DNA of 64,000 bases from Ampelomyces quisqualis. Its lineage: Eukaryota > Ascomycota > Dothideomycetes > Pleosporales > Phaeosphaeriaceae. Positions within the stretch are counted from its first letter, which is position 1; the number at the start of each line of letters is the position of its first letter. The translations under genes were made by a program, and so were the position numbers. The stretch covers positions 1,736,001 to 1,800,000 of the forward strand of contig JAGTXZ010000008.1 in NCBI GenBank assembly GCA_018398575.1, given 5' to 3'. Shown piece after piece: positions 20,697 to 30,156 of this stretch. The notes beneath the pieces are model-generated. The model made no database searches. It was not told the origin of the DNA and saw only the letters and a program-made list of their open reading frames with translations.

Positions 20697-23207
20697 ATGG
20701 ACGTCGCATCCGCCGTCCGTCTGCCGTCGCCGGAGCTCGAGCTCCCGGACCCGCCGCGCAAACGCGACCGCTCGCCGTATGAAGCTGCGGCCGGGCCCGC
20801 GAAGCGATCGAGGAGAGAGGACGAGCGCGACCATGAGCCGCCTCGCGAAAGAGAGGATGAGCGCGACCATGAGCCGCCTCGCGAAAGAGAGGAGCGACCG
20901 CGGCGCGAGCGAGAGAACGGGCGGCGCCACGACGACCTTCCCGAAGACGACTCGCGCCTGAAGCTTTTCCACAAGGCCTTCAGCGCAAATCGCAAGCTGC
21001 CCATCGACGACTCCAAGACGCGCGCGGGAGGCGCCTACATTCCGCCTGCGCGACTGCGCGAAATGCAGAAGCAGATCACGGACAAGAAGTCGCCCGAGTT
21101 CCAGCGCATGGCCTGGGAGGCGCTCAAGAAGTCGATTCAGGGCCTCATCAACAAAACCAACACGGCCAACATCAAGATGATCGTCCCAGAGCTGTTCAGC
21201 GAGAATCTCGTCCGTGGTCGTGGCCTGTTTTGCCGCGCCATCATGAAGGCACAGGCCGCCAGTCTGCCCTTCACACCCATCTACGGAGCCATGGTCGCGA
21301 TTGTGAACACGAAGCTGCCACAGGTCGGAGACTTGCTGGTTCGCAGGCTGATCATCCAGTTCCGGAAGAGCTTCAGGCGCAACGACAAGGCCGTGTGTCT
21401 GGCCAGCACCATGTTCTTATCACACCTGGTCAATGCGCAGGTCGTCCACGAGGTCCTCATCGCAGAGATACTGCTGCTCTTGCTCAACAAGCCCTCGGAC
21501 GACTCGGTGGAGATTGCCGTCGGCATCATGAAGGAAGTCGGCGCCTTTCTCGACGAGATGAACCCGGCCATTGCGAATGCCATCTTCGACCAACTGCGCA
21601 ACATCCTGCACGAAGCCGACATCGACAAGCGCACGCAGTACATGATCGAGGTGCTTTTCGAGGTCAGGCGAGTCAAGTACAAGGAGCATCCCGCCATCAG
21701 GGAGGACCTCGACTTAGTTGAAGAGGAAGATCAGATCACGCACAGGCACACGCTCGAGGACGATATCAAGGTCGAGGACGGACTGAACATTTTCAAACTG
21801 GACGCAGACTATGAAGAGCACGAGGCAGAGTACCAAAAGATCAAGGCCGAGATTCTGGGCGAAGAGGTGGGGAGTGACGAGGATGGAGATACGGATGCCT
21901 CCTCCGAGGACGAGGAAGATGAAGAGCAGAAGCAATTGGACATCAAGGATCAGACAAACGCCGATCTCGTCAACCTTCGCCGAACCATCTATCTCACCAT
22001 CAAGAGCAGTGGTGGCTTTGAAGAATGTTGTCACAAGCTCATGCGCATCAACCTACCGCATGGCCTTGAGAATGAGCTCACTACCATGATTGTTGAGTGC
22101 GCCAGCCAGGAGCGCACATACGAGAAGTTCTACGGCATGATTGGCGAGCGCTTCTGCAAGCTCAACCGCATGTGGACCGACCTTTTCGAGGAAGGATTCG
22201 CACACTACTATGAGACGATCCATCGTTTCGAGACCAACCGCCTTCGCATCATCGCACAGTTCTTCGCCCACCTCTTGTCATCTGACGGCATTGGATGGCA
22301 CGTCTTCTCGGTCATCAAGCTCAACGAAGAAGACACAACATCCAGCTCCCGCATCTTCATCAAGATTCTTTTCGAAGAGCTTCTCGCGTCCCTTGGCCAA
22401 AAGTCCGTCGATGAGCGCTTCAAAGACCCAATGCTACGAGAGAGCCTCAGCGGTGTCTTTCCCACAGACGCAGACGACCAGTCCAAGACGCGCTTCTCCA
22501 TCAATTTCTTCACCGCCATCGGCATGGGTGTCCTCACAGAAGGTATGCGCGACTGGCTCAAGAACAGCGCGCCAAAACCCAAGCCACTCCCTGAGCCGGA
22601 AAGCGACTCGGACGACTCGAGGAGTGTGTCAAGCCGTTCTTCATACACCTCATCAAGCTACTCGCGCTCCCGCTCTCGCTCCCGCTCCGCCGTCCGACCA
22701 AGACAAGACTCGAGATCTAGCTCTCGAGGCCGCTCATACACGCGCAGCCCTTCGCCAGCCCGTAACACGGCTCGCAGACGCGCACGCAGCGCCTCATACA
22801 GCTCCGCCTCACGCTCGCCGTCTCGTTCGCGCTCCCCCGCCCCGCGCAACCGCAAGTCCAACCGACACTACTCGTCCAGTCGCTCGCGCTCACCCCAACC
22901 AAAACGTCGTGCCCGCACCCCCTCGCACTCTACTTCTCGCTCTCCACCGCCAAAGCGTACACGTCGCTCCCCTTCTGCGTCGCTCTCGGCGTCTCCCCGC
23001 CGCAGACCACGCAGGTTCGAGACTAGTGTATCGCGCTCTCCGTCTCCTCCACCCAGGCGCGCAAGGAGGGAGTCGAGTTCGCCGCCGCTGCCGGCAAGGA
23101 AAGGCAAAGGCAGGGAAAGGAGTGCGAGTCCCGCGAGGAAGAGGAGGTACAGCAGCTCTGTCTCGCGATCGAGGTCGCCGCCCCCAAGACGGAGGAGAGA
23201 TTCTTGA
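20697..23207 (+). CDS. CWC22: pre-mRNA-splicing factor CWC22 (836 aa)
   Basis: A single exon. The start is the ATG at 20697 in GCCGCCATGG. Residues 1-100 are charged and include a perfectly duplicated 12-residue unit (DERDHEPPRERE). Residues about 100-330 form the MIF4G domain (IPPARLREMQKQI, EALKKSIQGLINKTN, LFSENLVRGRGLFCR, KAQAASLPFTPIYGAMVA). After an acidic linker (about 385-420) comes the MA3 domain (LRRTIYLTIKSSGGFEEC, KLMRINLPHGLENEL), then a helical region ending FFTAIGMGVLTEGMRDWL. Residues from about 630 to the end are an Arg/Ser-rich tail with many SRSRSP blocks. CWC22 belongs to the spliceosome and, in animals, recruits eIF4AIII for exon-junction complexes. A 416-aa frame on the same strand (22141-23391) is a shadow produced by the RS repeats. 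Confidence 0.96.
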   Translation: MDVASAVRLPSPELELPDPPRKRDRSPYEAAAGPAKRSRREDERDHEPPREREDERDHEPPREREERPRRERENGRRHDDLPEDDSRLKLFHKAFSANRKLPIDDSKTRAGGAYIPPARLREMQKQITDKKSPEFQRMAWEALKKSIQGLINKTNTANIKMIVPELFSENLVRGRGLFCRAIMKAQAASLPFTPIYGAMVAIVNTKLPQVGDLLVRRLIIQFRKSFRRNDKAVCLASTMFLSHLVNAQVVHEVLIAEILLLLLNKPSDDSVEIAVGIMKEVGAFLDEMNPAIANAIFDQLRNILHEADIDKRTQYMIEVLFEVRRVKYKEHPAIREDLDLVEEEDQITHRHTLEDDIKVEDGLNIFKLDADYEEHEAEYQKIKAEILGEEVGSDEDGDTDASSEDEEDEEQKQLDIKDQTNADLVNLRRTIYLTIKSSGGFEECCHKLMRINLPHGLENELTTMIVECASQERTYEKFYGMIGERFCKLNRMWTDLFEEGFAHYYETIHRFETNRLRIIAQFFAHLLSSDGIGWHVFSVIKLNEEDTTSSSRIFIKILFEELLASLGQKSVDERFKDPMLRESLSGVFPTDADDQSKTRFSINFFTAIGMGVLTEGMRDWLKNSAPKPKPLPEPESDSDDSRSVSSRSSYTSSSYSRSRSRSRSAVRPRQDSRSSSRGRSYTRSPSPARNTARRRARSASYSSASRSPSRSRSPAPRNRKSNRHYSSSRSRSPQPKRRARTPSHSTSRSPPPKRTRRSPSASLSASPRRRPRRFETSVSRSPSPPPRRARRESSSPPLPARKGKGRERSASPARKRRYSSSVSRSRSPPPRRRRDS
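20820..20891 (+). repeat. 36-bp tandem duplication inside CWC22
   Basis: Two adjacent 36-bp copies, 20820-20855 and 20856-20891, differ by one silent base (GAC/GAT). They encode DERDHEPPRERE twice. Length is a multiple of three, so the frame is kept. Confidence 0.92.
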
Positions 23208-23692
23208 AACGCCAATGGATATTGATCTGGCTGCGTGTTTTGTGCATAGGTTACTGCAAGGCATCTTCTACGGCAAGATTGAGAAGCGCTGGCATTATAT
23301 ACATGGCATCACATTTCATTTCAAACATGTCCAATCGTGTCCAGTTCGTATGTTTTCATTCTCAATGTTTGCGCATCGAAGACGGGGCTGAGTGACCATG
23401 CAAGCGCACCTAATCTGCCTCAAAGTCCCCCCATCGAAGACGTCCACGCCCATGACTATCAGTAGCTCCGCGCCCAACCCCTCGCTCCGTTACGCCAGAC
23501 CCCAGACACTCGTTTCCTAGTCATAAGCAGGCCGTCTTGCAATTCGATTTCGTTTCGGTCGATTCGAGTCCCTACGATCAAAAGTGAGGATTGCTCGAAA
23601 GACGTCAGTCTCTCATTGCCTCCTCACTCCCATCAAAGTCAGTTCCAAGACGATAGTAATAATGACAACGACAACAATGTTTGCAAAGGGAT
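23208..23692. other. convergent 3' intergenic spacer
   Basis: Lies between the stop codons of CWC22 (plus) and the unknown minus-strand gene. It should carry both 3' untranslated regions. No gene is seen. Confidence 0.5.
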
Positions 23693-25700
23693 TCAAGTCG
23701 ATGACCGGGTTAGCCAGTCGTAGGAGCGCCTTACTTTATGGGCAAAAGTCGATGACGTCTTGGGAGTGCTGTTCTTGTCAGTGACGGGTGCGTCTGGACC
23801 GTTAGTCGCCATGTCGAGGGCCTCCTCGATTGATTTCGAAGGAGTGATGTGCTCGAAGCTGCCGAGCGTTGACGTTGGAGACAGGGTGTCGTTGGCTCCG
23901 TCAACAACCACAACGTTGGTATCGGTCGAGACTGAGATAGGTGAGTACGCGGTCGAGGAACCCAAGGTCGGGGTCGGGACATCCGAGCCACGTTCCGACT
24001 TGTTAGAGATAGCACCGAGCGGTGTCTGCGCAGCTGAGCCCTTCAATATGGGCGAGCCGAGGAAATAGTCGCTCTGCATCGGGTCAGTGAGCGCCTCGTC
24101 CATCGCCTTCATGTCGAGGGTCTCCTTGGTGAGCGGCGCAATTGGAGATGGCGAAAACTCGGCGGCTGGGGTAGACAGTGCCATTTCCTGGGGCACAACA
24201 ACTCCAAGCCTGCTGCGCTGATCACCCTGGTCGTCAAAGATACCTGTCCAGTTCGGCCACTGGATCAAGCAGTGAGAGACGGCGTTATTGACTGCCCTGC
24301 TCCACTTGTTGTGCGGCACGCGGCTCGTCTTGGGTGCTCGGAGCCCGCTGTCGATGCAGTTGTCACCGCAGGCGAGGAGGACAATGGATGACAGCTCGTG
24401 TTGAAACGGGAGATAGTCGATGACGAAGCCGTCAAGCTTGAGGCACCAAAGAGGAAGAGGGGTCGCCTCGTCCAACCCGGACGCGATGCGAGCCTTGCGG
24501 ATGCAAAAGTCGTCCAAGTACTCACCAGTACCGATCGAGTAATGGAGGACTCCCTTTCCATCCTTGCCCTTGTATTCCATGCTGTTAGCTGATTCCGTCG
24601 GAACAGTGAGCCCTGCGACGTCCTTTGCCTTCTTCCACCGCTCTGAGCGTACGATAGGAGCTGCGGCCATCTGCACATCCAAGACTCTCATGCTGCCTTC
24701 AGACGTGTTGCGAAAAACTGTCTCCCAGACGATGGACTGAACCGAGTCGCGTACACGGAACAGGCGAAGCTCCTTAAGCTTAACTTGTTCTTTTAGTGGC
24801 TTTAGTTCGTTTTGCGTGATGAATGACTTGTGGAGGACATCCCCATCCTGTTCGAGACGGACGGGCTCACCGACGTCGATGACGAGTTTCTTGAGAGATT
24901 TCGGAAGCTTCTCGAAAACAGCGGAAGTGAACGGTAGTCCGGAGATCCATCTACTATCGTGAGCTTGCAACACAGCCGCGACTTCTTGGAATCACTCACG
25001 TTAGCTCTTCCAGGTTGCCCGTCTGCTCCAAAAGATTGCAAATCTTTGCAGTAGCTTCTTCCCACTTTGTCACACTGTCCGTACACTTCTGATGTGTTGT
25101 TAGCGGGTGCTGATAAGGGATGTCCGGCGCTGCTTGTGAGCGCAATGCTGAAAATACTGACCTTGATGCTCTCTGCTCCTGGAAGGGCTTCGCCTTGCAG
25201 CTCGGTTGTTGTGAGGTTCCACTGTCCAATGACATACAGTTTGGTTGCTGCAAAGGCCGGTGCGTGGGAGTCGTGGAAGTACTCGTCGACCTGCTCGATA
25301 ACACGCTGGAGCGAGGGAACCAGCTGGCCGCTCTCATTGTGCGCAACGTCGATTACTAGACAACGGTCGCCGCGATCAAGAGCAAGCGCTACGTCGAGGT
25401 CGTACGGCTTGAGCGCCGTCTTGAATTCGCTCATGCTGGGGTAGGTGTGTTGATTTGGTGCGAACGCGGGGAGGTGCAGGTTAAGGTGCGGGGATAGGAG
25501 GGCGTACGTGTCGTTCAGGTCGAGGACGGAGATGAAAAGTTGGGTGGGCCCGTATTTCCGTTTGTTTGCTATATAGATAAGGGAAAGAACTCAAGGTGAA
25601 GGCACAAGATGGCAAACATGACGTACTGATAGGTCCGTTCACCACAACGTGCGCTGGTGCCTGGGCCCATATCTTGTGCAACAAGAAATTGGATACGGAA
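23693..25700 (-). CDS. unknown fungal protein, about 600 aa, first exon unresolved
   Basis: Resolved exons: a first one ending at 25627, then 25568-25162, 25088-25000 and 24953-23693; introns 25569-25626, 25089-25161 and 24954-24999. All junctions keep frame (for example ...VVVNGPIT-NKRKYGPTQLF and LEELT-RWISGLPF). The first exon is open back past 25700 but holds no in-frame ATG, so the start is missing; another exon may lie upstream. The N-terminal half (LFISVLDLNDTYALL..., CLVIDVAHNES, VIEQVDEYF) looks like a compact alpha/beta domain. The middle (LPKSLKKLVIDVGEPV, LKELRLFRVRDS) has Leu-rich spacing. The last 170 residues are Ser/Thr/Pro-rich and probably disordered. I recognise no named family. 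Confidence 0.72.
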
Positions 25701-26400
25701 GAGCGAGGACTGGTGTGGAGAGTGAGGAGATGGATGGCAGCTGTGGTACAGTCTGGGTAGCTACCATGGTTCGAAGGAAACTGCGATGCCGCATCGACAT
25801 TGGCACTCGCACTCGAGCATGAGTAGAGATATAAAAAAAATGAATATGAGAGACAATGACGAGAGGAATGGTGAAATCAGCGACGCACTTCTGCTACAGA
25901 CGTATCGTTCGAAGTCGCACGTAGCAAACTGCTTGCGTGAGGTAATTGAGTCCAAGTCTCGAATAGAGAACATTTCGCTTCTATCACTTGATAGGGGCCG
26001 ACCACTAGTCAACCGAATGTCGGATGCTCTCACCTTGAATATATTCAAATACTACCCGATTGAACGCTCCTGTTCTCTTGCAGCCTGTAGCACTTGTTAT
26101 AGACGCCGATGATTGTCGTTTGTTATGGATCACAAGAGTATAGTTAAGAAGGAACGTGAGATGGACCATCAGACATGTCCGCTCAGCGGCTCTGACGCTG
26201 ACGCAGCTGACTGTAATGAAGTCGAGTGACATGCGTCGCTAGTCTTGGATGAGGTTTTGTGGAAAGGAAGATGACTAAGCGATACGTTCGACGCAACGGC
26301 ATGCCTTCCTACTGATGATGCAATCCTCTTTATTGACCACTTCCGATAGCCAACAACTTGTTGCGCAAGCCCATCACTGGCTCGTATCTCAAGCCTCGAT
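25701..26400. other. intergenic, divergent promoters
   Basis: Lies between the unknown minus-strand gene and the plus-strand methyltransferase. It probably contains the missing first exon of the former. From 26315 there is a plus-strand frame (MMQSSLLTTSDSQQ...) that reads like an N-terminus of the methyltransferase but is out of frame with it; see findings. Confidence 0.5.
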
Positions 26401-27222
26401 ATGTCAAAATATCTGCATGGCCATCATGCCTCGGTCCTCCGCTCTCACAGATGGCGAACAGCCGAGAACTCGTGCCCGCACCTCCTGCCTTACCTCGACA
26501 ATCCGTCGCTCAAGGTGCTTGATGTGGGCTGTGGTCCCGGCACCATAACTGTCGATCTAGCAACCCGCGTTCCTCAGGGCCTCGTGTATGCCATTGACCC
26601 CTCTGCCGAAGTCATCGAGAGGGCGAGGAAGCACGCGGCCGAGAAGGGTGTCACAAATGTGCGGTTCGAGGTAGGAGATGTATTTCAGTGGCAGTCACTG
26701 GACGGCGTTGAGGAAGCCGGATTTGATGTTGTTCATGCGCACCAAGTTCTGCAACATCTGCAGGACCCGCTAGGGGCTATGAAGGAGATGAAGCGCCTCG
26801 TCAAGCCTGGCGGCGTTCTGGCTGTCCGAGACTGCAACTACATGGCCATGGACTGGTGGCCAGAGCATCCGGGCATGCATAAGTGGCAGGATCTGTATAT
26901 CAAGGTGGCGCAGGGGCTAGGAGCATACCCGAACATGGGCAAGATGTTGCATGCTGTAGCTCTGCAAGCTGGGTTTCTGCGGGAAGACATAGAAGCTAGC
27001 ATCGGGACCTGGACCTTTAGTACACCAGAGGAGAGGGCTTTCTGGTGCGGTATGTGGGCAGACAGGACAGTACAGAGTGACTACAAGCAGAAAGCGCTCG
27101 ATAGTGGCTTCGCCAAGGAGGCAGACCTCGAGGACATCGCCGCGACATGGAGAGAAATGGAGAAGAAAGAGGATGGATGGTTCGCCGTGATCAACGGCCA
27201 AGTCATTTGTCATGTATGGTAG
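26401..27222 (+). CDS. class I SAM-dependent methyltransferase, UbiE-like (273 aa)
   Basis: An intronless frame from ATG 26401. Residues 39-47 hold motif I (VLDVGCGPG) for S-adenosylmethionine binding, with an acidic residue after strand 2 (AIDPSAEVI), GDVFQW as motif II and DVVHAHQVLQHL as motif III, followed by LVKPGGVLAV. This is the order of the UbiE/COQ5-like group. Substrate unknown; fungal members methylate small molecules. It is not COQ5 itself, because the quinone-specific motifs and a mitochondrial leader are absent. A frame starting at 26315 and ending in LVAQAHHWLVSQAS looks like a natural N-terminus, displaced by one base. The gene may therefore be frameshifted or the assembly may lack a base near 26390-26400. 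Confidence 0.85.
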   Translation: MSKYLHGHHASVLRSHRWRTAENSCPHLLPYLDNPSLKVLDVGCGPGTITVDLATRVPQGLVYAIDPSAEVIERARKHAAEKGVTNVRFEVGDVFQWQSLDGVEEAGFDVVHAHQVLQHLQDPLGAMKEMKRLVKPGGVLAVRDCNYMAMDWWPEHPGMHKWQDLYIKVAQGLGAYPNMGKMLHAVALQAGFLREDIEASIGTWTFSTPEERAFWCGMWADRTVQSDYKQKALDSGFAKEADLEDIAATWREMEKKEDGWFAVINGQVICHVW

Positions 27223-27549
27223 GCCAAGACAGGCACTTCACTTCCAATGAGCTCTCCCTTCGACAGCGGCCCATTTCTCTTACCTATGCTGTTATCTTTA
27301 CCACATCTCTGCCAGTCTGTCTACCACACCACTCCCACGCCCTTGGCTCCCCAGCCCAATCGCAGCTCTCAGGGCATCTACCGTGGGTCTGTCATCTGAC
27401 AGTGCATGCATCAGCTGTCTAGCCTGGTCAAACTCCATATAACAACCCCACTTACCCCTCCAAACGTCCCCCAGCTACCCCGAGATATAATCCACACCAC
27501 CACAAGATCCAAAACAACCAACCCTCTACAAAGCAACGAATAAGTCAAC
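27223..27549. promoter_or_regulatory. spacer with promoter of the 38-aa Cys-rich gene
   Basis: TATAA occurs at 27438-27442 and again at 27486-27490, 112 and 64 bp before the ATG at 27550. From 27430 the text is strongly C/A-rich on the plus strand, as in the leaders of highly expressed fungal genes. The left part is the 3' end of the methyltransferase gene. Confidence 0.5.
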
Positions 27550-27718
27550 ATGCAGTCCAACCCCGTCATCGTCAACTCCCACAACGACAACTGCCCAAAG
27601 TGTGGCGCTGGCATCAGTGGCGATGCTAAGACCTGCGGATCTTGCGGCAGCGTAAGTTCACACGACCCCGCCTTCACGACATGTGCTGACACGCCCCGTA
27701 TAGTCTTGCCCCGTCTAA
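27550..27718 (+). CDS. 38-residue Cys-rich protein, metallothionein-like
   Basis: Exon 1 is 27550-27651 and exon 2 is 27704-27718. The 52-bp intron has ideal signals (GTAAGT donor, GTGCTGACAC branch, GTATAG acceptor). The product has 38 residues with five Cys: NCPKCG near 14-19, TCGSCG near 28-33, and a last Cys in SCPV contributed by exon 2. Two CxxC pairs plus one Cys could bind zinc or copper as a minimal metallothionein or zinc knuckle. Fungal metallothioneins are similarly small, but this is not a match to one I can name. A pyrimidine/adenine-rich leader with TATA boxes suggests real transcription. Without the intron the frame runs on into unrelated residues, which supports the splice model. 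Confidence 0.68.
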
Positions 27719-28008
27719 GTTGTGAGATCACATGACGTGTGGCTTGAAACGGCGTAGCGGGCGAGGCTGAGCATCAGTGGCATGGACCGGAGTAAGGAGT
27801 GAGGCAGCTCATCAGGATCATCAACGTCTGGACTGGGGGCGGGCGTTGAATGAGTGAGGAAGTTGAAAATCAATTTGACATTACAATTCTTTCCCTAATG
27901 TACATGATGTGTGAAGTGCGGATCCACTGGACATGAAGACAACGACACACCCAGATGAACTCCGAGTGCCGCGTTTTAGAAACGTGCTATCACACGTTCT
28001 TCTTCATG

Positions 28009-28667
28009 CTAGGCGTTCTTCTTCATCCGCAGAAACGTCAGCGTCATGGTCGTAAGTAAGACCGCCACCGTCAGGAACATGAAGACCGAGTCCGTCCCGC
28101 TCTGCTTACATCGCTCATTTAGCTTGTACCGTTTGTCCATGTCCTCTGCATATACACATGTCCCCGTATGGCCATCGTTCCAGCTGGCACAGCCGCCATT
28201 CAGTATGTCGATAGCTGCTAGAGAGCCTTGATATGGCCACCCTCCAATGCCAACTCTGTTCTCATCACTATCGTCGTTGCAGTTCTTGCCTCGAAGTTTG
28301 ATGGAGATGACCTCGGCGCTTGTCAGCCCAAGTTGCAGGGTGTCAATGTCGCTAGACGACTTACAGTGCCGCAAACAACATTCGCAACCATGATGACCAA
28401 GTCGATTAAAATCTCAATGTATTCCCTCAGGAGATCCGTCCAGGCAACAACAAGGTTGAAAATCGCAGCCATGAGCGTCACTGCACCAATAGCCGTGGCG
28501 AGTGACAGGGTAGGAGGGATTCCCGACGTCTTATATTCCCAGTATCCTTCTCCATTCGTGCCGTGGGTTTTGATCAAGGTAGCCGACAGACCGAGGACGA
28601 CGAGTGCGAAGACTACTTGGAGACCACGGAGCCCCGAGCCGATGATCAGATTGAGTTTGGGCCGCAT
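28009..28667 (-). CDS. MARVEL-like four-helix membrane protein (201 aa)
   Basis: Exons 28667-28365 and 28311-28009. Intron 28312-28364 (53 bp) has GTAAGT, a GCTGAC branch and a GCCGAG acceptor. The start is ATG 28667 (MRPKLNLIIGSGLRGLQ). Four hydrophobic helices lie at about 16-36, 57-77, 85-108 and 175-195, with a short basic C-terminus ending KKNA. A Cys-containing loop (CNDD...GGCASWNDGHTGTCVY) lies between helices 3 and 4. This layout and the N-terminal LRxxQ match the fungal MARVEL membrane-protein group, associated with membrane apposition and vesicle traffic. The specific role is unknown. Confidence 0.82.
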
Positions 28668-30156
28668 CGTTGAAGAAATGCGAAGAAGTCTATGGCCACG
28701 CGATGATTCGAGAGTGGCTTGGTGGAGATGCGTGGTGACAGCACCTGGCTTACTTTATGAACGCCATACATAAGTCTGCTGCAAGTCCTTACGGTTTGTG
28801 TCGTACGCTTCTACGGCGAGTAACGACTTCCATGCTCAATCACACGCGAATCAAGGCATCGCGACCCATTGCCCGTCGCACTGTACTCTTAGCGGTGCCT
28901 CAATAATACTATAGTTACGAGACACCCGCGAGCGAGTGGTTTAGTAGTGGACGAACATGACACGTTGTACTTGCAGAACCATCATGTCAGACCAAGCAGT
29001 TGTGTTTCCAGACCTTATTATATTACCTCTCAGAACGCCTTGGCCGTGGATGCTAACTATGAAGAGGATACAAAGCAAACAATTACAGCATCCAGCCTTA
29101 TCTATAATCTCGACCCTTCTCCCAATTCTTTCGTGTTACCGGATATTCTCACCTACCCATTCCACGTTTCCGGTCTATCCCATACCTAACACCCCTTCCT
29201 CTTCTTCGAATAAACAGCATCAACCCCATCCCCAGGAACATCCCTGGCTCGAAAGAAACATAACCCCACATCCACCTTGCTCTCCCCGCACCTCCCCACC
29301 ACCCGTGCCGACCACTCAAGCGGACCATCAACCCCGTCCAAGAAAGAGCAGTACCTCACACCATCCAGCTCTTCACCCCCGCCGTCGAGAATCTCGTTGT
29401 ACACGAGCTTAACCACATTTTCCCGCGATGAATCCAAGTCGCAGCTCACACCCTCGAGCTCGACAACACCCCATACCCAAAAGAAGAAGAGAAAGGCCAA
29501 AAAAAACATGGCATAATCGCGCCCCCTGCGCAGGCATTCTAAACTCAAAGACAGGTAGCCAGGTAATCCAAATGAAAAAAAAAAAACATAAACGTCCCAT
29601 TCCACCCGCAAAGCGTGAGGTTCAACACAGCATACGGTAGCATACCGGTAGGCGGTAGCTAGCATGCCATCTTCCCTCCTTCCCTGGATTTACCCTCTGC
29701 GCCCAACAACTACCACCGTAGTCTTCACCCCCCGATTCAGACGCGCCTTGTTCGGCGTTTTGGCTTGTGCTAACACACACATGTCATGCAGTCTCCGTCG
29801 CACAATGAAACGCAGACACAAGCTTTCCGTTGCTGACAGTTTTTTAGCTCCTAGACAAGGCGCTCGGAATGCGAAATGGAGTGGTTTGCGGCGATTGATT
29901 GATTTTTTTGGCAGGGGGATGGGCGGAACCGTTCTTGTGGGTGTGATTCTGCAGTGTGATGTGCACGTTGTCTCCGTCTCGTGAACAGTTTTGTGTCATG
30001 CAAAGGTACCTAGAGGAAGCGTGGTGTGGTGGCTTCCGTGAGCGACTACCGTAGGACGTGCCGCAGCCAAGACGGGATAGGTACTGACAGTGTTCTTGCG
30101 AATTACTGCAACATCTGCTAACTGATGCATTTCGGCCTCCTATCATAATGCCATTT
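28668..30156. other. intergenic, low-complexity, no supported gene
   Basis: Open stretches on both strands between 28950 and 29660 come from C/T-rich low-complexity text and have no family resemblance. An A-run of 13 lies near 29574-29586. The right end is the 3' region of separase. Confidence 0.5.

Noticed and set aside
22141..23391. A 416-codon frame on the plus strand overlapping CWC22
   Set aside because: It is a shadow of the Arg/Ser-rich tail in another frame; its residues show no family pattern, while the CWC22 frame has MIF4G and MA3 domains.
26401..28667. A secondary-metabolite cluster around the methyltransferase, peroxidase, GMC oxidoreductase and acetyltransferase
   Set aside because: There is no backbone synthase, and the genes are scattered over 37 kb among ribosomal, splicing and cell-cycle genes.
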